A DNA stretch of 64,000 nucleotides, from NCBI RefSeq assembly GCF_002902085.1, contig NZ_PPQR01000014.1, positions 43,054-107,053 of the forward strand, given 5' to 3'. Made by a program: the position numbers and the translations under genes. Origin of the DNA: Staphylococcus simiae (lineage in GTDB: Bacteria; Bacillota; Bacilli; Staphylococcales; Staphylococcaceae). The stretch's first letter is position 1. Each line of letters begins with the position of its first letter. Of this stretch, positions 25,841-34,027 are shown one piece after another. The notes below the pieces were generated by a model. It had not been told where the DNA came from. It did no database searches and worked only from the letters and a program-made list of their open reading frames with translations.

Positions 25841-26470
25841 CTAGTTAGAACGTGTTGATGGGTCGATATAAAGACATTTTCGTCCAGGGGCATTAAAGCT
25901 GAATTCCATTTTTTCTTTACGTATTTTAATAATTTGTTTGTTGTTTGGGAAGATAGCCGGAAAAACTAAGCCACGTCTGATATGACTCCATAAAGGATCA
26001 ATATAATAATAGTAGTAATCGTCATAACCAATGAGCAATGTCACATGGATGTTTGAAACGTGTTTGGCAGGTTGATTATCAAATTTAAAGACGCGTAACA
26101 AAGGTTTAGAACCTAGATTTGTATGGTATATAACTACTGGTTGACCTTGAGCAATAACATGTTTCAGTTCTTCTAAAGATTTACCAGTTCCATCTATAAT
26201 GTTTGGATTATAGCGTTGTAAAAAAGGCACGTAAGCATCTGGAAAAATAGTTTGGTGATAATTGCCTAATTTAACTAAGAAATGGTGACCTACATAACCT
26301 TTATGAGGATTATTAGGATGCGTCGGCCAATGTTTCATAATATCTGTCGCTTTGATATGTTGGTTGTTATATTGCAACATCATTGCTGCTGAGACACCTT
26401 CACATCCCATAACCATAGGAATAGGAAATAGTTGGCTGATAGGTTTTACAGGTAATATTGTTTTATTCAT
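25841..26470 (-). CDS. C39-like papain-fold peptidase family protein
   Basis: 209 residues without a signal peptide or membrane segment. The N-terminal part has a candidate nucleophile Cys23 in MGCEGVSAAMML, and a candidate His in NIHVTLLIGYDD is followed by DPLWS, the Cys-His-Asp order of C39 peptidases. The N-terminal ISQLFPIPMVMGCEGVSAAMML resembles QLPEYPNGCEVTSLAMLL-type sequences of this group. There is no ABC transporter next to it, so it is not a bacteriocin exporter. A role in wall or peptide processing is possible but unproven. Start ATG; the upstream gap has GAGGGTC as binding site. Confidence 0.72.
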   Translation of the reverse strand: MNKTILPVKPISQLFPIPMVMGCEGVSAAMMLQYNNQHIKATDIMKHWPTHPNNPHKGYVGHHFLVKLGNYHQTIFPDAYVPFLQRYNPNIIDGTGKSLEELKHVIAQGQPVVIYHTNLGSKPLLRVFKFDNQPAKHVSNIHVTLLIGYDDYYYYYIDPLWSHIRRGLVFPAIFPNNKQIIKIRKEKMEFSFNAPGRKCLYIDPSTRSN

Positions 26471-26598
26471 AAAAATGACCCTCGTATCATATGATTTCTG
26501 TAAATAATAATTATTATATATCGTTAACGCGATTTGTCCTATTAAAATGTTTCACAAACTTGATTGGATAAAAGTTAACGAGGAAAAGAGGTAAGGAT

Positions 26599-27066
26599 AT
26601 GGATTATAAAGTAAAACATCTTGAAGCATTAAATTTGATTGGTGTAACTAAATCATATAGCAATGGTACTGAAGCACAACAGCACATAGCTGATTTCTGG
26701 CAACAGTTTTTTAATATGCAATGGGAACAAACGTTAGTTGCACAAAGCAATAATCAACTTCCAGGTTTTTTAGGTGTATTATTGCCACATGATAATGGAC
26801 GCATGGACTATATGATAGCTGTATCGACAGATATTGAAGATGATAGTGAGTTTGAGACAATACAATTAGCAGCAAGCAAATATATGGTTGTTGAAGCTAA
26901 AGGTGCCGTTCCAAAAGCGATACAACACAAAATGTCAGAGATTCATGACTATTTGGCAAATAATCACGATATCAGTGCTAAACATGCGCCATTTTTTGAA
27001 TTTTATGGTGAAGGTGATACGTCAAGTGACAATTATACGACTGAACTATGGATACCAATTAACTAA
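26599..27066 (+). CDS. GyrI-like / AraC effector-binding domain protein
   Basis: 155 residues forming a single SOUL-type GyrI-like domain: DYKVKHLEALNLIGV at the start, a middle YMIAVSTDIED, and the end FFEFYGEGD..NYTTELWIPIN, which carries the ligand-pocket Glu of the family. No DNA-binding part is attached. Such stand-alone domains bind hydrophobic or cationic small molecules, and some hydrolyse toxic electrophiles. Start ATG behind GAGGTAAGGAT. It is convergent with the Bcr-type efflux gene, which suggests but does not prove a shared drug-response role. Confidence 0.78.
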   Translation: MDYKVKHLEALNLIGVTKSYSNGTEAQQHIADFWQQFFNMQWEQTLVAQSNNQLPGFLGVLLPHDNGRMDYMIAVSTDIEDDSEFETIQLAASKYMVVEAKGAVPKAIQHKMSEIHDYLANNHDISAKHAPFFEFYGEGDTSSDNYTTELWIPIN

Positions 27067-27075
27067 TATAAAAAA

Positions 27076-27133
27076 AACGCATTGTTCCTGGTCATGTATT
27101 TTCATATCATGACAAAGAATAATGCGTGTTAAT
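27076..27133. terminator. Bidirectional terminator
   Basis: AACGCATT near 27076-27083 pairs with AATGCGT at 27121-27127, and TCATG with CATGA inside, giving an interrupted long stem. Poly-A and poly-T runs flank it on both sides. It serves both convergent genes. Confidence 0.7.
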
Positions 27134-27135
27134 TT

Positions 27136-28338
27136 TTATACTGCTTGTTTATTTATCATTTTAAAATAAATTATTTGCAGTGTAATTAAAGCGACTGCTG
27201 TTATAACGATAATGACAATATAAGGCGCTGTATCATATTGCCCTTTTATCCCAACTAACGGAGCGATAAGTCCCCCTAAAATAAATTGGAATAAGCCGAG
27301 TAAACTTGAGGCATTACCACTTCCACCTGTGCGTTCTTCCATAGCCATTGTAAAGCCTAAAGGACCAATAGAAGTTACTGGACAAACATTTAAGAAAAAG
27401 GCGACAAGTAATAACCATAGTGGTAAGTGGAATACTAAAGTAATGACAATGAGTATCACGCCTGTCACTTGAATAATTGTTAATAAGATAAGTAAGAAAT
27501 GACGATGCATTTTTTCTACTAATAAAGCCACAATTTGACTGACGACAATTAAGCCAATACCGTTCACGGAAAACATCACACTAAATTGTTGAGGCGTCAT
27601 ATTATATAATTTTTGAGTAATAAAAGGTGAAGCTGATGAAAAGCTAAATAACATGACATAAGTCAAGCCTTGCAACAACATAGGAATAATAAAACTAGGT
27701 TTCTTTAATAAACTACCGAAGTCTTTAAAAACTTGATTAAAATTCACTTGTTTTAATTCATGTTTAGGCGTTTTAGGTAATTGTGAAGCGACTCCAATTA
27801 ATATAATTAACGAAATGACAGTGAGTATAGTGAATATTGTTCTCCACGTATACATTGATAATGCCCAACCACCAGCTAAAGGTGCAAGGATAGTAATAAT
27901 ACCGTTGATAACCATTAAAGAAGCTAAAAATTTTGCTAACTCGTTACCACTAAATTTATCTCCTACAGATGCTTTAGCAATAACTATTGCACCTCCACCA
28001 GTCAATCCTTGTATAAAACGTAAGATTAAAAATAAATATAGGTGTGTTGTGAAAATAGCGATGAACGAAGTGATGACAAAAATAATTAAAATGGCTACAG
28101 CAACACGTTTACGTCCCAAAGCATCAGATAATGGTCCAAAAATAAATTGACCAAGTGCGAGTCCAATCATTGTAAATGAGAGTGTTAATTGAATTTCAGA
28201 AGTTGTTGAACTAAAAGCACTTTGAACTTTAGGTAATGAGGGCACATACATATCTATAGTTAGTGGTCCGAATGCTGTCATAACACCTAATGTAATTAAT
28301 AATAATAGTGAAAAATGCTTTGATTTAGCTGATGACAT
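27136..28338 (-). CDS. Bcr/CflA-family drug efflux MFS transporter
   Basis: 400 residues from the ATG at 28338; an ATG two codons earlier is only one base from AAGGAG, while this one has the normal seven. Twelve helices. The N-terminal helix with GVMTAFGPLTIDMYVPSLP is the Bcr/CflA signature, and motif A is GPLSDALGRKRVAV. Members export bicyclomycin, sulfonamides or cysteine; the substrate here is open. Single gene; downstream hairpin at 27076, upstream the truncated repeat copy C. Confidence 0.86.
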   Translation of the reverse strand: MSSAKSKHFSLLLLITLGVMTAFGPLTIDMYVPSLPKVQSAFSSTTSEIQLTLSFTMIGLALGQFIFGPLSDALGRKRVAVAILIIFVITSFIAIFTTHLYLFLILRFIQGLTGGGAIVIAKASVGDKFSGNELAKFLASLMVINGIITILAPLAGGWALSMYTWRTIFTILTVISLIILIGVASQLPKTPKHELKQVNFNQVFKDFGSLLKKPSFIIPMLLQGLTYVMLFSFSSASPFITQKLYNMTPQQFSVMFSVNGIGLIVVSQIVALLVEKMHRHFLLILLTIIQVTGVILIVITLVFHLPLWLLLVAFFLNVCPVTSIGPLGFTMAMEERTGGSGNASSLLGLFQFILGGLIAPLVGIKGQYDTAPYIVIIVITAVALITLQIIYFKMINKQAV

Positions 28339-28427
28339 AATCATACTCCTTAAATGGTTTAATGATATAAATTATAACGGTTTTATAGAAATTTGTATGT
28401 AGTTTGAATATAATTTCGCATAAATAA

Positions 28428-28528
28428 CCCTTACTATATTGAAGGACCTGGGATAAAAAGCATTTTACAGTTAAAATTAAGCATTTGGCAGTAACTGTCT
28501 GACACTTAAAATTCAGATATAGTAAGGG
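28428..28528. repeat. Truncated structured repeat (copy C) inside a hairpin
   Basis: The repeat part is 28444-28510: CCTGGGATAAAAAGC, then AAGCATTTGGCAGTAACTGTCTG, then it breaks off. Its central and terminal stems are missing. The flanks CCCTTACTATATTGAA (28428-28443) and TTCAGATATAGTAAGGG (28512-28528) are reverse complements with one extra base. The remnant lies in the loop of a 16-base stem. Confidence 0.75.
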
Positions 28529-28537
28529 AATTAAGGA

Positions 28538-29200
28538 CTATTGTGTTGTATTTTGATTATTTGAACTATTGTTATTAAATAAGCTTTCTAGTTTGGATTT
28601 AATACTGTCAAACTTAGTATTAATATCATTTAACATACTGTTAATCTTACTTTGATTTTCGTTATTTTGTTGAGCTGTATTGGCATCTTTTAATTTATCA
28701 ATTTGGTCTTGATAGAATTGAGTAAATTTAGAATCAGCTTTATTTTGCTCTTGTTGTTTTAAGTTATTAACTTCGTTTTGAAGTTGATCAATTTGTTGTT
28801 GACTGTTTTGATTTTGTTTAATAGAAGACTTAGCATCATCGACTTGTTTGTTAATGTTATCGTTGCTATCTTCTACTTGTTTTTTGTAATTTTGAGAGAC
28901 ATTTGGATCGTTATTAACTTTATCACTACTATTGTGATTTAGAAAAGCACGTGTGACAAAAATTGCTACGATAATTAATAAGATGACAATAATAATGTAT
29001 AACCATTTTTTAGATTTGCGACTTTGATGATTTTCCTCTTCAAGTAATTGTTCACGACGATAATCTCTACCGTTATAGTAACGTTCGGGATGTTCCTCGT
29101 TATATTGTTGTTGATAATTATTGTCTTCTTGCTGTTGTTTGTGGTTATGATATTGATTGTCGTATTGATAAGAATCCCGATATTTGTCAGTTCTTTTCAT
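28538..29200 (-). CDS. Membrane-anchored coiled-coil protein, function unknown
   Basis: 220 residues from the ATG at 29200, which has GAGGTG six bases before it; an in-frame GTG at 29209 overlaps that site. Residues 1-65 are very polar and rich in Gln, Tyr, Asn, Glu and Arg, then basic KSKKW precedes one membrane helix (about 67-86). The remaining ~130 residues are outside by the positive-inside rule and rich in Gln, Asn, Lys and Asp with heptad-like spacing (IDQLQNEVNNLKQQEQ), so a coiled coil is likely. The end is Asn/Ser/Thr-rich. No LPXTG motif. I do not recognise a named family. Confidence 0.75.
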   Translation of the reverse strand: MKRTDKYRDSYQYDNQYHNHKQQQEDNNYQQQYNEEHPERYYNGRDYRREQLLEEENHQSRKSKKWLYIIIVILLIIVAIFVTRAFLNHNSSDKVNNDPNVSQNYKKQVEDSNDNINKQVDDAKSSIKQNQNSQQQIDQLQNEVNNLKQQEQNKADSKFTQFYQDQIDKLKDANTAQQNNENQSKINSMLNDINTKFDSIKSKLESLFNNNSSNNQNTTQ

Positions 29201-29233
29201 TTCACTCACCTCGTTATAATTGTGTAGACCATA

Positions 29234-30385
29234 TTAGAATTTGATTTTAGTATTAAGTAATCGTGCGATATTCGTTGCGGTATCATATAAATATTGTTCG
29301 CTATGTGAGATAGCTTTTGATAGCTCACAAGGGGCAGGGATAATAGAAAAGACGCTATCGATACCGTGTTCATAAACACTTTGATAACCATCGCCTAGAC
29401 TACCACATATAGCGATAACTGGAATATTAAATTGTTTAGCTGCTTGAGCTACGCCAACAGGTGTTTTGCCATAAATGGTTTGATGATCTATCCGACCTTC
29501 ACCAGTAATAACTAAATCTGCATTGTTAATTCTGTCGTAAAAGTTAGTGATATCAAAGACAACATCAATACCTTTTTGTAAAGTTGTATTAAAAAATGCT
29601 AATGTAGCAGCACCCATACCTCCTGCTGCGCCAGCACCAGGTATGTCTTTGACAACTTTTCCTGTGTATGAAGCTATCTTATCATGGTAATGACGCATAG
29701 CGGTATCCAACTTTGGTATCATCTTTTGACTAGCACCTTTTTGTGGACCATAAATTGCAGTTGCACCATTGGGACCTAGTAAAGGATTATTTACATCACA
29801 AGCTACTTTGAATGTCACATGCTGTAAACGCTGATCAACATGACTGACATCGATGGTATCAATTTGTTCGAGTGCGCTACCATTCATTTGTAATTGATGG
29901 CCATTGTGATCTATAAATTTAATTCCAAGCGCACTTAACATCCCACTCCCCCCATCATTAGTAGCACTACCACCGAGTCCTAAGATGATTGTTTTAACGT
30001 CATGATCTAAGGCGTCCTTAATAAGCTCGCCGGTTCCAAAAGATGTTGTATGAAGAGGATTCTTGTCATTGTCGTGTAGTAGCTGTAGTCCTGACGCTTC
30101 GGCCATTTCGATAATAGCAGTTTGATGTGAGTCAGATCTTGCATAAGATGCTTTAATAGGGCGCATTAAAGGGTCGTGAACAGCTACTGTGTAATTTTGT
30201 GCATCTAAAGCATCTATTAAAGCCTCAGTTGTTCCTTCGCCACCATCAGCCATTGGAATAATATCGTATTGTATATCATTTGGTAACACTTGCTGAAAAG
30301 CTTTTTGAATGGTTTGACCTATATGTTGAGCAGTCATACTTTCTTTAAATGAGTCTGAAGCTATAATTACTTTATTAATAGGCAT
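29234..30385 (-). CDS. glxK: Glycerate kinase (GlxK/GarK family)
   Basis: 383 residues from the ATG at 30385, with GGGAGGG six bases before it. Landmarks: IIASDSFKESMTA at the start, PMADGGEGTTEAL, LGLGGSATNDGGSGMLSALG (nucleotide-binding glycine run), PGAGAAGGMGAA, and VITGEGRIDHQT. These define the family. It phosphorylates D-glycerate with ATP to 2- or 3-phosphoglycerate, feeding lower glycolysis. No glycerate transporter or dehydrogenase is adjacent. It is divergent from gtrA and 33 bases upstream of the coiled-coil gene, so the two may be cotranscribed. Confidence 0.9.
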   Translation of the reverse strand: MPINKVIIASDSFKESMTAQHIGQTIQKAFQQVLPNDIQYDIIPMADGGEGTTEALIDALDAQNYTVAVHDPLMRPIKASYARSDSHQTAIIEMAEASGLQLLHDNDKNPLHTTSFGTGELIKDALDHDVKTIILGLGGSATNDGGSGMLSALGIKFIDHNGHQLQMNGSALEQIDTIDVSHVDQRLQHVTFKVACDVNNPLLGPNGATAIYGPQKGASQKMIPKLDTAMRHYHDKIASYTGKVVKDIPGAGAAGGMGAATLAFFNTTLQKGIDVVFDITNFYDRINNADLVITGEGRIDHQTIYGKTPVGVAQAAKQFNIPVIAICGSLGDGYQSVYEHGIDSVFSIIPAPCELSKAISHSEQYLYDTATNIARLLNTKIKF

Positions 30386-30621
30386 GAAGAACCCTCCCAA
30401 ACTTTATTAATCTTATTGTATAGAAAATAAGTCATTTACAAAAGTCGAAGATGACATGAAATGTTTATTGTGGAACTGTTAGAAACTTTGATGAAAATAG
30501 TTTGAAGATAAATGAAAAAGTGCATTTAGTGTATAATGAATTGAAATTATATAAACTGACTATGTTAAATGAAAATTTCAACGAAATAGATAAAGATAGA
30601 GAAGGGCAAAAGGAATTGAAA

Positions 30622-31002
30622 ATGAAATTAACAAAGACACATTTTGAAATTATTAAATTTATCGTTGTGGGTGGTATAAATACTTTCAACTATTATGTTG
30701 TTTACTTGCTATTGTTAAAATTATTACATTTGAATTATATGTTGAGTCATGTCACAGGGTTTGTTGTGGCCTTTGTCATTTCATATTATTTGAATTGCTA
30801 TTTTGTATATAAAGTTAAACCAACTTGGAAAAAATTCATTAGTTTTCCAATAACTCAAGTTGTTAATGTCTTATTACAAACAGCTTTTTTATATGTTTTT
30901 GTTATGTGGTTAAACTTACCAGCTGAAATTGCACCATTTGCTGGTTTGATCATTACAATACCTATTACCTTTGTCTTATCCAAATGGATATTAAAAGATT
31001 AA
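30622..31002 (+). CDS. GtrA-family small membrane protein
   Basis: 126 residues from the ATG at 30622 (AAGGA seven bases upstream); the longer frame from 30502 adds 40 charged residues that do not belong to the family. Four membrane helices: FEIIKFIVVGGINTFNYYVVYLLLL, LSHVTGFVVAFVISYYLN, FISFPITQVVNVLLQTAFLYVF and FAGLIITIPITFVLSKWIL. GtrA proteins are thought to flip or pass lipid-linked sugars for wall or teichoic acid glycosylation. There is no glycosyltransferase partner here, so the role is open. Confidence 0.82.
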   Translation: MKLTKTHFEIIKFIVVGGINTFNYYVVYLLLLKLLHLNYMLSHVTGFVVAFVISYYLNCYFVYKVKPTWKKFISFPITQVVNVLLQTAFLYVFVMWLNLPAEIAPFAGLIITIPITFVLSKWILKD

Positions 31003-31014
31003 AAGGTTATGATT

Positions 31015-31208
31015 GGTTATAGCAATCTAGCTATTAAAAATTAAAGGAATACAATTCATTACTACGTAATAAATTGCATAAGTCGTTCTAGCTAATAAAA
31101 ATAAAAAGGAATACAGTTGTATGAAAAAGCTTTACAGTTTATTAATTTATAATAAACTGCATAATAGTTTCTAGCTATCAAGATAGCAGAAACTCTAACA
31201 ACTGCATA
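31015..31208. repeat. Degenerate direct repeats with AT-rich hairpins
   Basis: The stretch CTAGCTATTAAAAATTAAAG..GAATACAATT..AATTGCATAA recurs as CTAGCTAATAAAAATAAAAAG..GAATACAGTT..AACTGCATAATAG about 65-70 bases later, and a third CTAGCTATC starts near 31168. The ends of each unit (ACAATT/AATTGCA, ACAGTT/AACTGCA) pair and change together. It directly precedes repeat copy D. Nothing else is visible in 31003-31209. Confidence 0.5.
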
Positions 31209-31209
31209 A

Positions 31210-31371
31210 GAGCTTGGGACATAAAGCATTTATACTTAATATTAAGCATTTGGCAGTAACTGTCTGATTTGTAAAATGTTGATTTATCAACGTTTTACAA
31301 ACCTAGTCAGTTTTGCCGGGGTGGGACTACGAAATAATTTGTTTTGAAATAATTATTTCTGTCCCACTCCC
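31210..31371. repeat. ~160 bp structured intergenic repeat, copy D
   Basis: It begins GAGCTTGGGACA and ends TGTCCCACTCCC. The central stem TTGTAAAATGTTGAT with its complement has TT in the loop where the other copies have AA. GTCAGTTTTGCCGGGGTGGG and the GAAATAATTTG hairpin follow. Here the outer flanks do not form an obvious further stem. Confidence 0.85.
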
Positions 31372-31505
31372 TAAATTTTATTAGGTGGGTCTAATTAAAA
31401 AATTAGATGTAATTTATAAAAAATTATAAAAAATAAAAACGTTGTAAATTTAAAATGAATCATTCATAATGTTGTTACTATACTATTTCAAGGTGGTTTA
31501 GCGGC

Positions 31506-32372
31506 ATGTCTCAAAGTGAAAATCTTAAATTAGCACAGCGTGGGGCTTATTTAAGTTTAGTTGTATATATTATCTTATCTGTTACTAAATTTTTAACTGG
31601 TTATATCTTTAATTCGGCAGCCGTTAGGGCAGATGCATTAAATAATATGACCGATATTATTGTATCTGTTGCCGTTATTATTGGTCTGAAAATTTCTATC
31701 AAACCAGCTGATAGAAATCATCCATATGGTCATCTTAAATCAGAAAATATATCTTCATTATTAGTATCATTCATCATTATGTTTGTGGGTATTCAAGTCG
31801 TTATTCAAAATGCGCCACGTTTAATTAGAAATGATGATGTTGTACCTAATGCGATTAATATCATAGTGAGTTTAATTAGTGGACTAGTGATGTTAGTCGT
31901 TTTTGTTGTTAATCAAAGATTAGCGAAGAAAACGAAAAGTAGTTCATTAAGTTCAGCGGCAAAAGATAATCTATCAGATAGCTTAGTTAGTATTGGTACA
32001 GCGATAGGATTGGTTTTTACACAATTTGGCTTTCCTATCGTCGATATTATCTTAGCAACAATGCTTGGTTTACTCATCATCTACACTGGGTTTGGTATCT
32101 TTAAAGAATCTATTTTTGCGCTTAGTGATGGTTTCAATGAACAAGAATTAGAAGAATATCGCAATGATATTTTAGAAGTACCTCAAGTCATGGATGTCAA
32201 AAGTATTAAAGGACGTTACCATGGCAGTAGTGTGTTTATTGATGTCACAATTGTAGTTGATTCCGACATGTCATTAATCGAAGCACATCATGTTTGTGAT
32301 AACGTCGAACACCATCTTCATGATAAAGGTATTTCATCAGTTTATGTCCATCCAGAACCTGATCATTTATAA
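31506..32372 (+). CDS. mntE: Cation diffusion facilitator, Mn-type exporter (MntE-like)
   Basis: 288 residues with six helices and a C-terminal ferredoxin-like cytoplasmic domain (from ~205, VKSIKGRYHGSSVFIDVTI, ending VYVHPEPDHL). The transport site is N46-x-x-x-D50 in helix 2 and D154-x-x-x-D158 in helix 5. Zinc exporters have HxxxD at the first site; NxxxD with DxxxD is the pattern of manganese exporters such as MntE. HPYGHLKSE is a family motif. It exports excess Mn(II) with proton exchange. Start ATG behind AAGGTGG. It is close to gpmA and a DtxR/MntR-like site, which supports the Mn assignment. Confidence 0.78.
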   Translation: MSQSENLKLAQRGAYLSLVVYIILSVTKFLTGYIFNSAAVRADALNNMTDIIVSVAVIIGLKISIKPADRNHPYGHLKSENISSLLVSFIIMFVGIQVVIQNAPRLIRNDDVVPNAINIIVSLISGLVMLVVFVVNQRLAKKTKSSSLSSAAKDNLSDSLVSIGTAIGLVFTQFGFPIVDIILATMLGLLIIYTGFGIFKESIFALSDGFNEQELEEYRNDILEVPQVMDVKSIKGRYHGSSVFIDVTIVVDSDMSLIEAHHVCDNVEHHLHDKGISSVYVHPEPDHL

Positions 32373-32568
32373 CGTTATAAAAGTAAGATTCAAACAGAAA
32401 TAATTTTTTGAAAAATCGTGTCGTAGATGCCATTGTGGACATTTAATATAGAACCTACATGTGGATTTTTGAATACGTATCCCACTCTGATTGGATTGAC
32501 GAGTATTATCGAACGTTAATTGATTAACATTTGATAAGTCTAATAATTACTGCAAATCTCTTAATATC

Positions 32569-32606
32569 AAGTATAGGATGCTGTTGTCCTATACTTATTT
32601 TTGTTG
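32569..32606 (+). terminator. Intrinsic terminator upstream of gpmA
   Basis: AAGTATAGGA (32569-32578) pairs with TCCTATACTT (32587-32596), followed by ATTTTTGTTG. It lies ~200 bases after the mntE-like gene. The 32373-32568 stretch is otherwise featureless. Confidence 0.75.
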
Positions 32607-32628
32607 ATTATCCAATGGCGGAGAGTAT

Positions 32629-32648
32629 TTTTTAGGTTAGCCTAAAAA
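32629..32648. promoter_or_regulatory. DtxR/MntR (SirR)-type operator before gpmA
   Basis: TTTTTAGGTTAGCCTAAAAA is a perfect 8-4-8 palindrome. AGGTTAGCCTAA is the core recognised by DtxR-family Mn/Fe repressors (DtxR, staphylococcal SirR/MntR). It lies just upstream of the gpmA -35 region, with the -10 hexamer TATAAT at 32687-32692. Confidence 0.68.
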
Positions 32649-32686
32649 TATGTTTTGTTTTATTAGTAAAAATTAGAGGGTAGGTG

Positions 32687-32760
32687 TATAATACAAGTGT
32701 CAAAGAAAAAGAGTGAATGCAATCATTGCATGATATTCATTAGCTGAATGCTAATAGAGT
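32687..32760 (+). promoter_or_regulatory. gpmA promoter -10 and structured leader
   Basis: TATAAT at 32687-32692 sets the transcript start near 32700, giving a leader of ~145 bases. The leader holds ATGCAAT-C-ATTGCAT (32717-32731), a perfect 7-1-7 palindrome, and ATTAGC/GCTAAT around 32739-32755. These may be RNA hairpins or a second protein site. Confidence 0.45.
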
Positions 32761-32846
32761 AGTGAATTGTAATGAAACATGTCGAGTCACAACGTTAAAG
32801 TAAATCTGTTGATATTGAAACAGAAGTAAAGAAAGAGGTAATGATT

Positions 32847-33533
32847 ATGCCAAAATTAATTTTATGTCGTCACGGACAAAGTGAATGGAACGCTAAAAAC
32901 TTATTTACAGGTTGGGAAGACGTTAATTTATCAGAGCAAGGTGTTAAAGAAGCAATTACAGCAGGTGAAAAAATTAAAGAACATCAATTGAATATTGATA
33001 TTGCTTATACTTCATTACTTACACGTGCATTAGATACAACACATTATATTTTAACTAAATCTGAGCAACAATGGATTCCTGTTAATAAAAGCTGGCGTTT
33101 AAACGAAAGACATTATGGTGCATTACAAGGATTAAACAAAGATGATGCAAGACAAGAATTTGGAGAAGAACAAGTTCATATTTGGCGTCGCTCTTATGAT
33201 GTCAAACCACCTGCTGAAAGTGAAGAACAACGTGATGCTTACTTGCAAGATCGTCGTTATAATCACTTAGACAAACGTATGATGCCATATTCTGAAAGTT
33301 TAAAAGATACTTTAGAACGTGTCATTCCAATTTGGACAGATCACATTTCACAACATCTTTTAGATGGAGACACTGTATTAGTATCTGCACACGGAAATTC
33401 AATACGTGCGTTAATTAAATATTTGGAAAACGTATCTGACGAAGATATTGTCGGCTATGAACTTAAAACAGGTGCACCGCTAATTTATGAATTAACAGAT
33501 GATTTAGAAGTAAAAGAAAAATATTATTTATAA
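32847..33533 (+). CDS. gpmA: 2,3-bisphosphoglycerate-dependent phosphoglycerate mutase
   Basis: 228 residues from the ATG at 32847 (AAAGAGGT before it), the normal length. The active site LCRHGQSEWN has the phosphorylated His9, then FTGWEDV, TSLLTRALDT, LNERHYGALQG and VSAHGNSIRAL with the second catalytic His. It interconverts 3- and 2-phosphoglycerate in glycolysis without a metal. In S. aureus this metal-independent enzyme backs up the Mn-dependent GpmI when manganese is withheld. The DtxR/MntR-like site upstream fits that role. Ends at a perfect terminator. Confidence 0.95.
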   Translation: MPKLILCRHGQSEWNAKNLFTGWEDVNLSEQGVKEAITAGEKIKEHQLNIDIAYTSLLTRALDTTHYILTKSEQQWIPVNKSWRLNERHYGALQGLNKDDARQEFGEEQVHIWRRSYDVKPPAESEEQRDAYLQDRRYNHLDKRMMPYSESLKDTLERVIPIWTDHISQHLLDGDTVLVSAHGNSIRALIKYLENVSDEDIVGYELKTGAPLIYELTDDLEVKEKYYL

Positions 33534-33603
33534 ATGAAATAATTATTGGTGGAATTAATTAACAAATAAAAAAATTATACGATGATTTATTAATATCATA
33601 AAT

Positions 33604-33645
33604 GACCCGATTACAAAAGGAGTGATTGTAATCGGGTCGTTTTGT
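33604..33645 (+). terminator. Intrinsic terminator after gpmA
   Basis: GACCCGATTACAA (33604-33616) and TTGTAATCGGGTC (33626-33638) pair perfectly over 13 bases, then GTTTTGT. Confidence 0.9.
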
Positions 33646-33745
33646 ATGTGAAGTAATGTAAGGAAATAGTATTTATAGAGTGGTTACTATTGAGCTAGGG
33701 GACTCAATGATAAAAAACTTAGATCACAAAAGTATTAATAACGTG

Positions 33746-33853
33746 CTATTTCTGTGATTTCTTATGTTGTTTGATAATTTTCAAAGCACGTTTTCTTGTC
33801 TTAATGTTCGGGCTATTTAAATTACGACGAGCAGTTTGTAAGTCTAATTTCAT
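33746..33853 (-). CDS. 35-residue basic protein, putative metal homeostasis protein
   Basis: The sequence begins MKLDLQTARRNLNSPNIK and ends RALKIIKQHKKSQK. About a third of it is Lys or Arg, and it is one likely helix. The ATG follows AAGGAGG ten bases upstream and a second GAGG closer, a strong translation signal for so short a frame. I recall close matches across staphylococci named putative metal homeostasis protein, without a demonstrated role. It is a single gene convergent with gpmA. Upstream lies the palindrome ATGCATA-TAT-TATGCAT (33871-33887), which overlaps a possible -10. The rest of 33646-34027 is AT-rich spacer. Confidence 0.8.
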   Translation of the reverse strand: MKLDLQTARRNLNSPNIKTRKRALKIIKQHKKSQK

Positions 33854-33870
33854 CTCCTCTATACCTCCTT

Positions 33871-33887
33871 ATGCATATATTATGCAT
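33871..33887. promoter_or_regulatory. Palindrome at the promoter of the 35-residue protein gene
   Basis: ATGCATA and TATGCAT are exact inverted repeats around TAT, immediately before the AAGGAGG site. On the minus strand it contains TAATAT, 18-19 bases after a TTTACA, so a repressor here would block transcription. This is inference from position. Confidence 0.35.
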
Positions 33888-34027
33888 GAAAATAATTCGG
33901 TTGTAAATAGTAATTGTTACGATTTGTGAAAATAAAACTAATCAAGTGCTTATTATTTTAAAAATCGGTATAATTACCAAATGTCTAAAAATTGCATGAC
34001 ATATTTTAGATATAGAGGGGGATTCGA

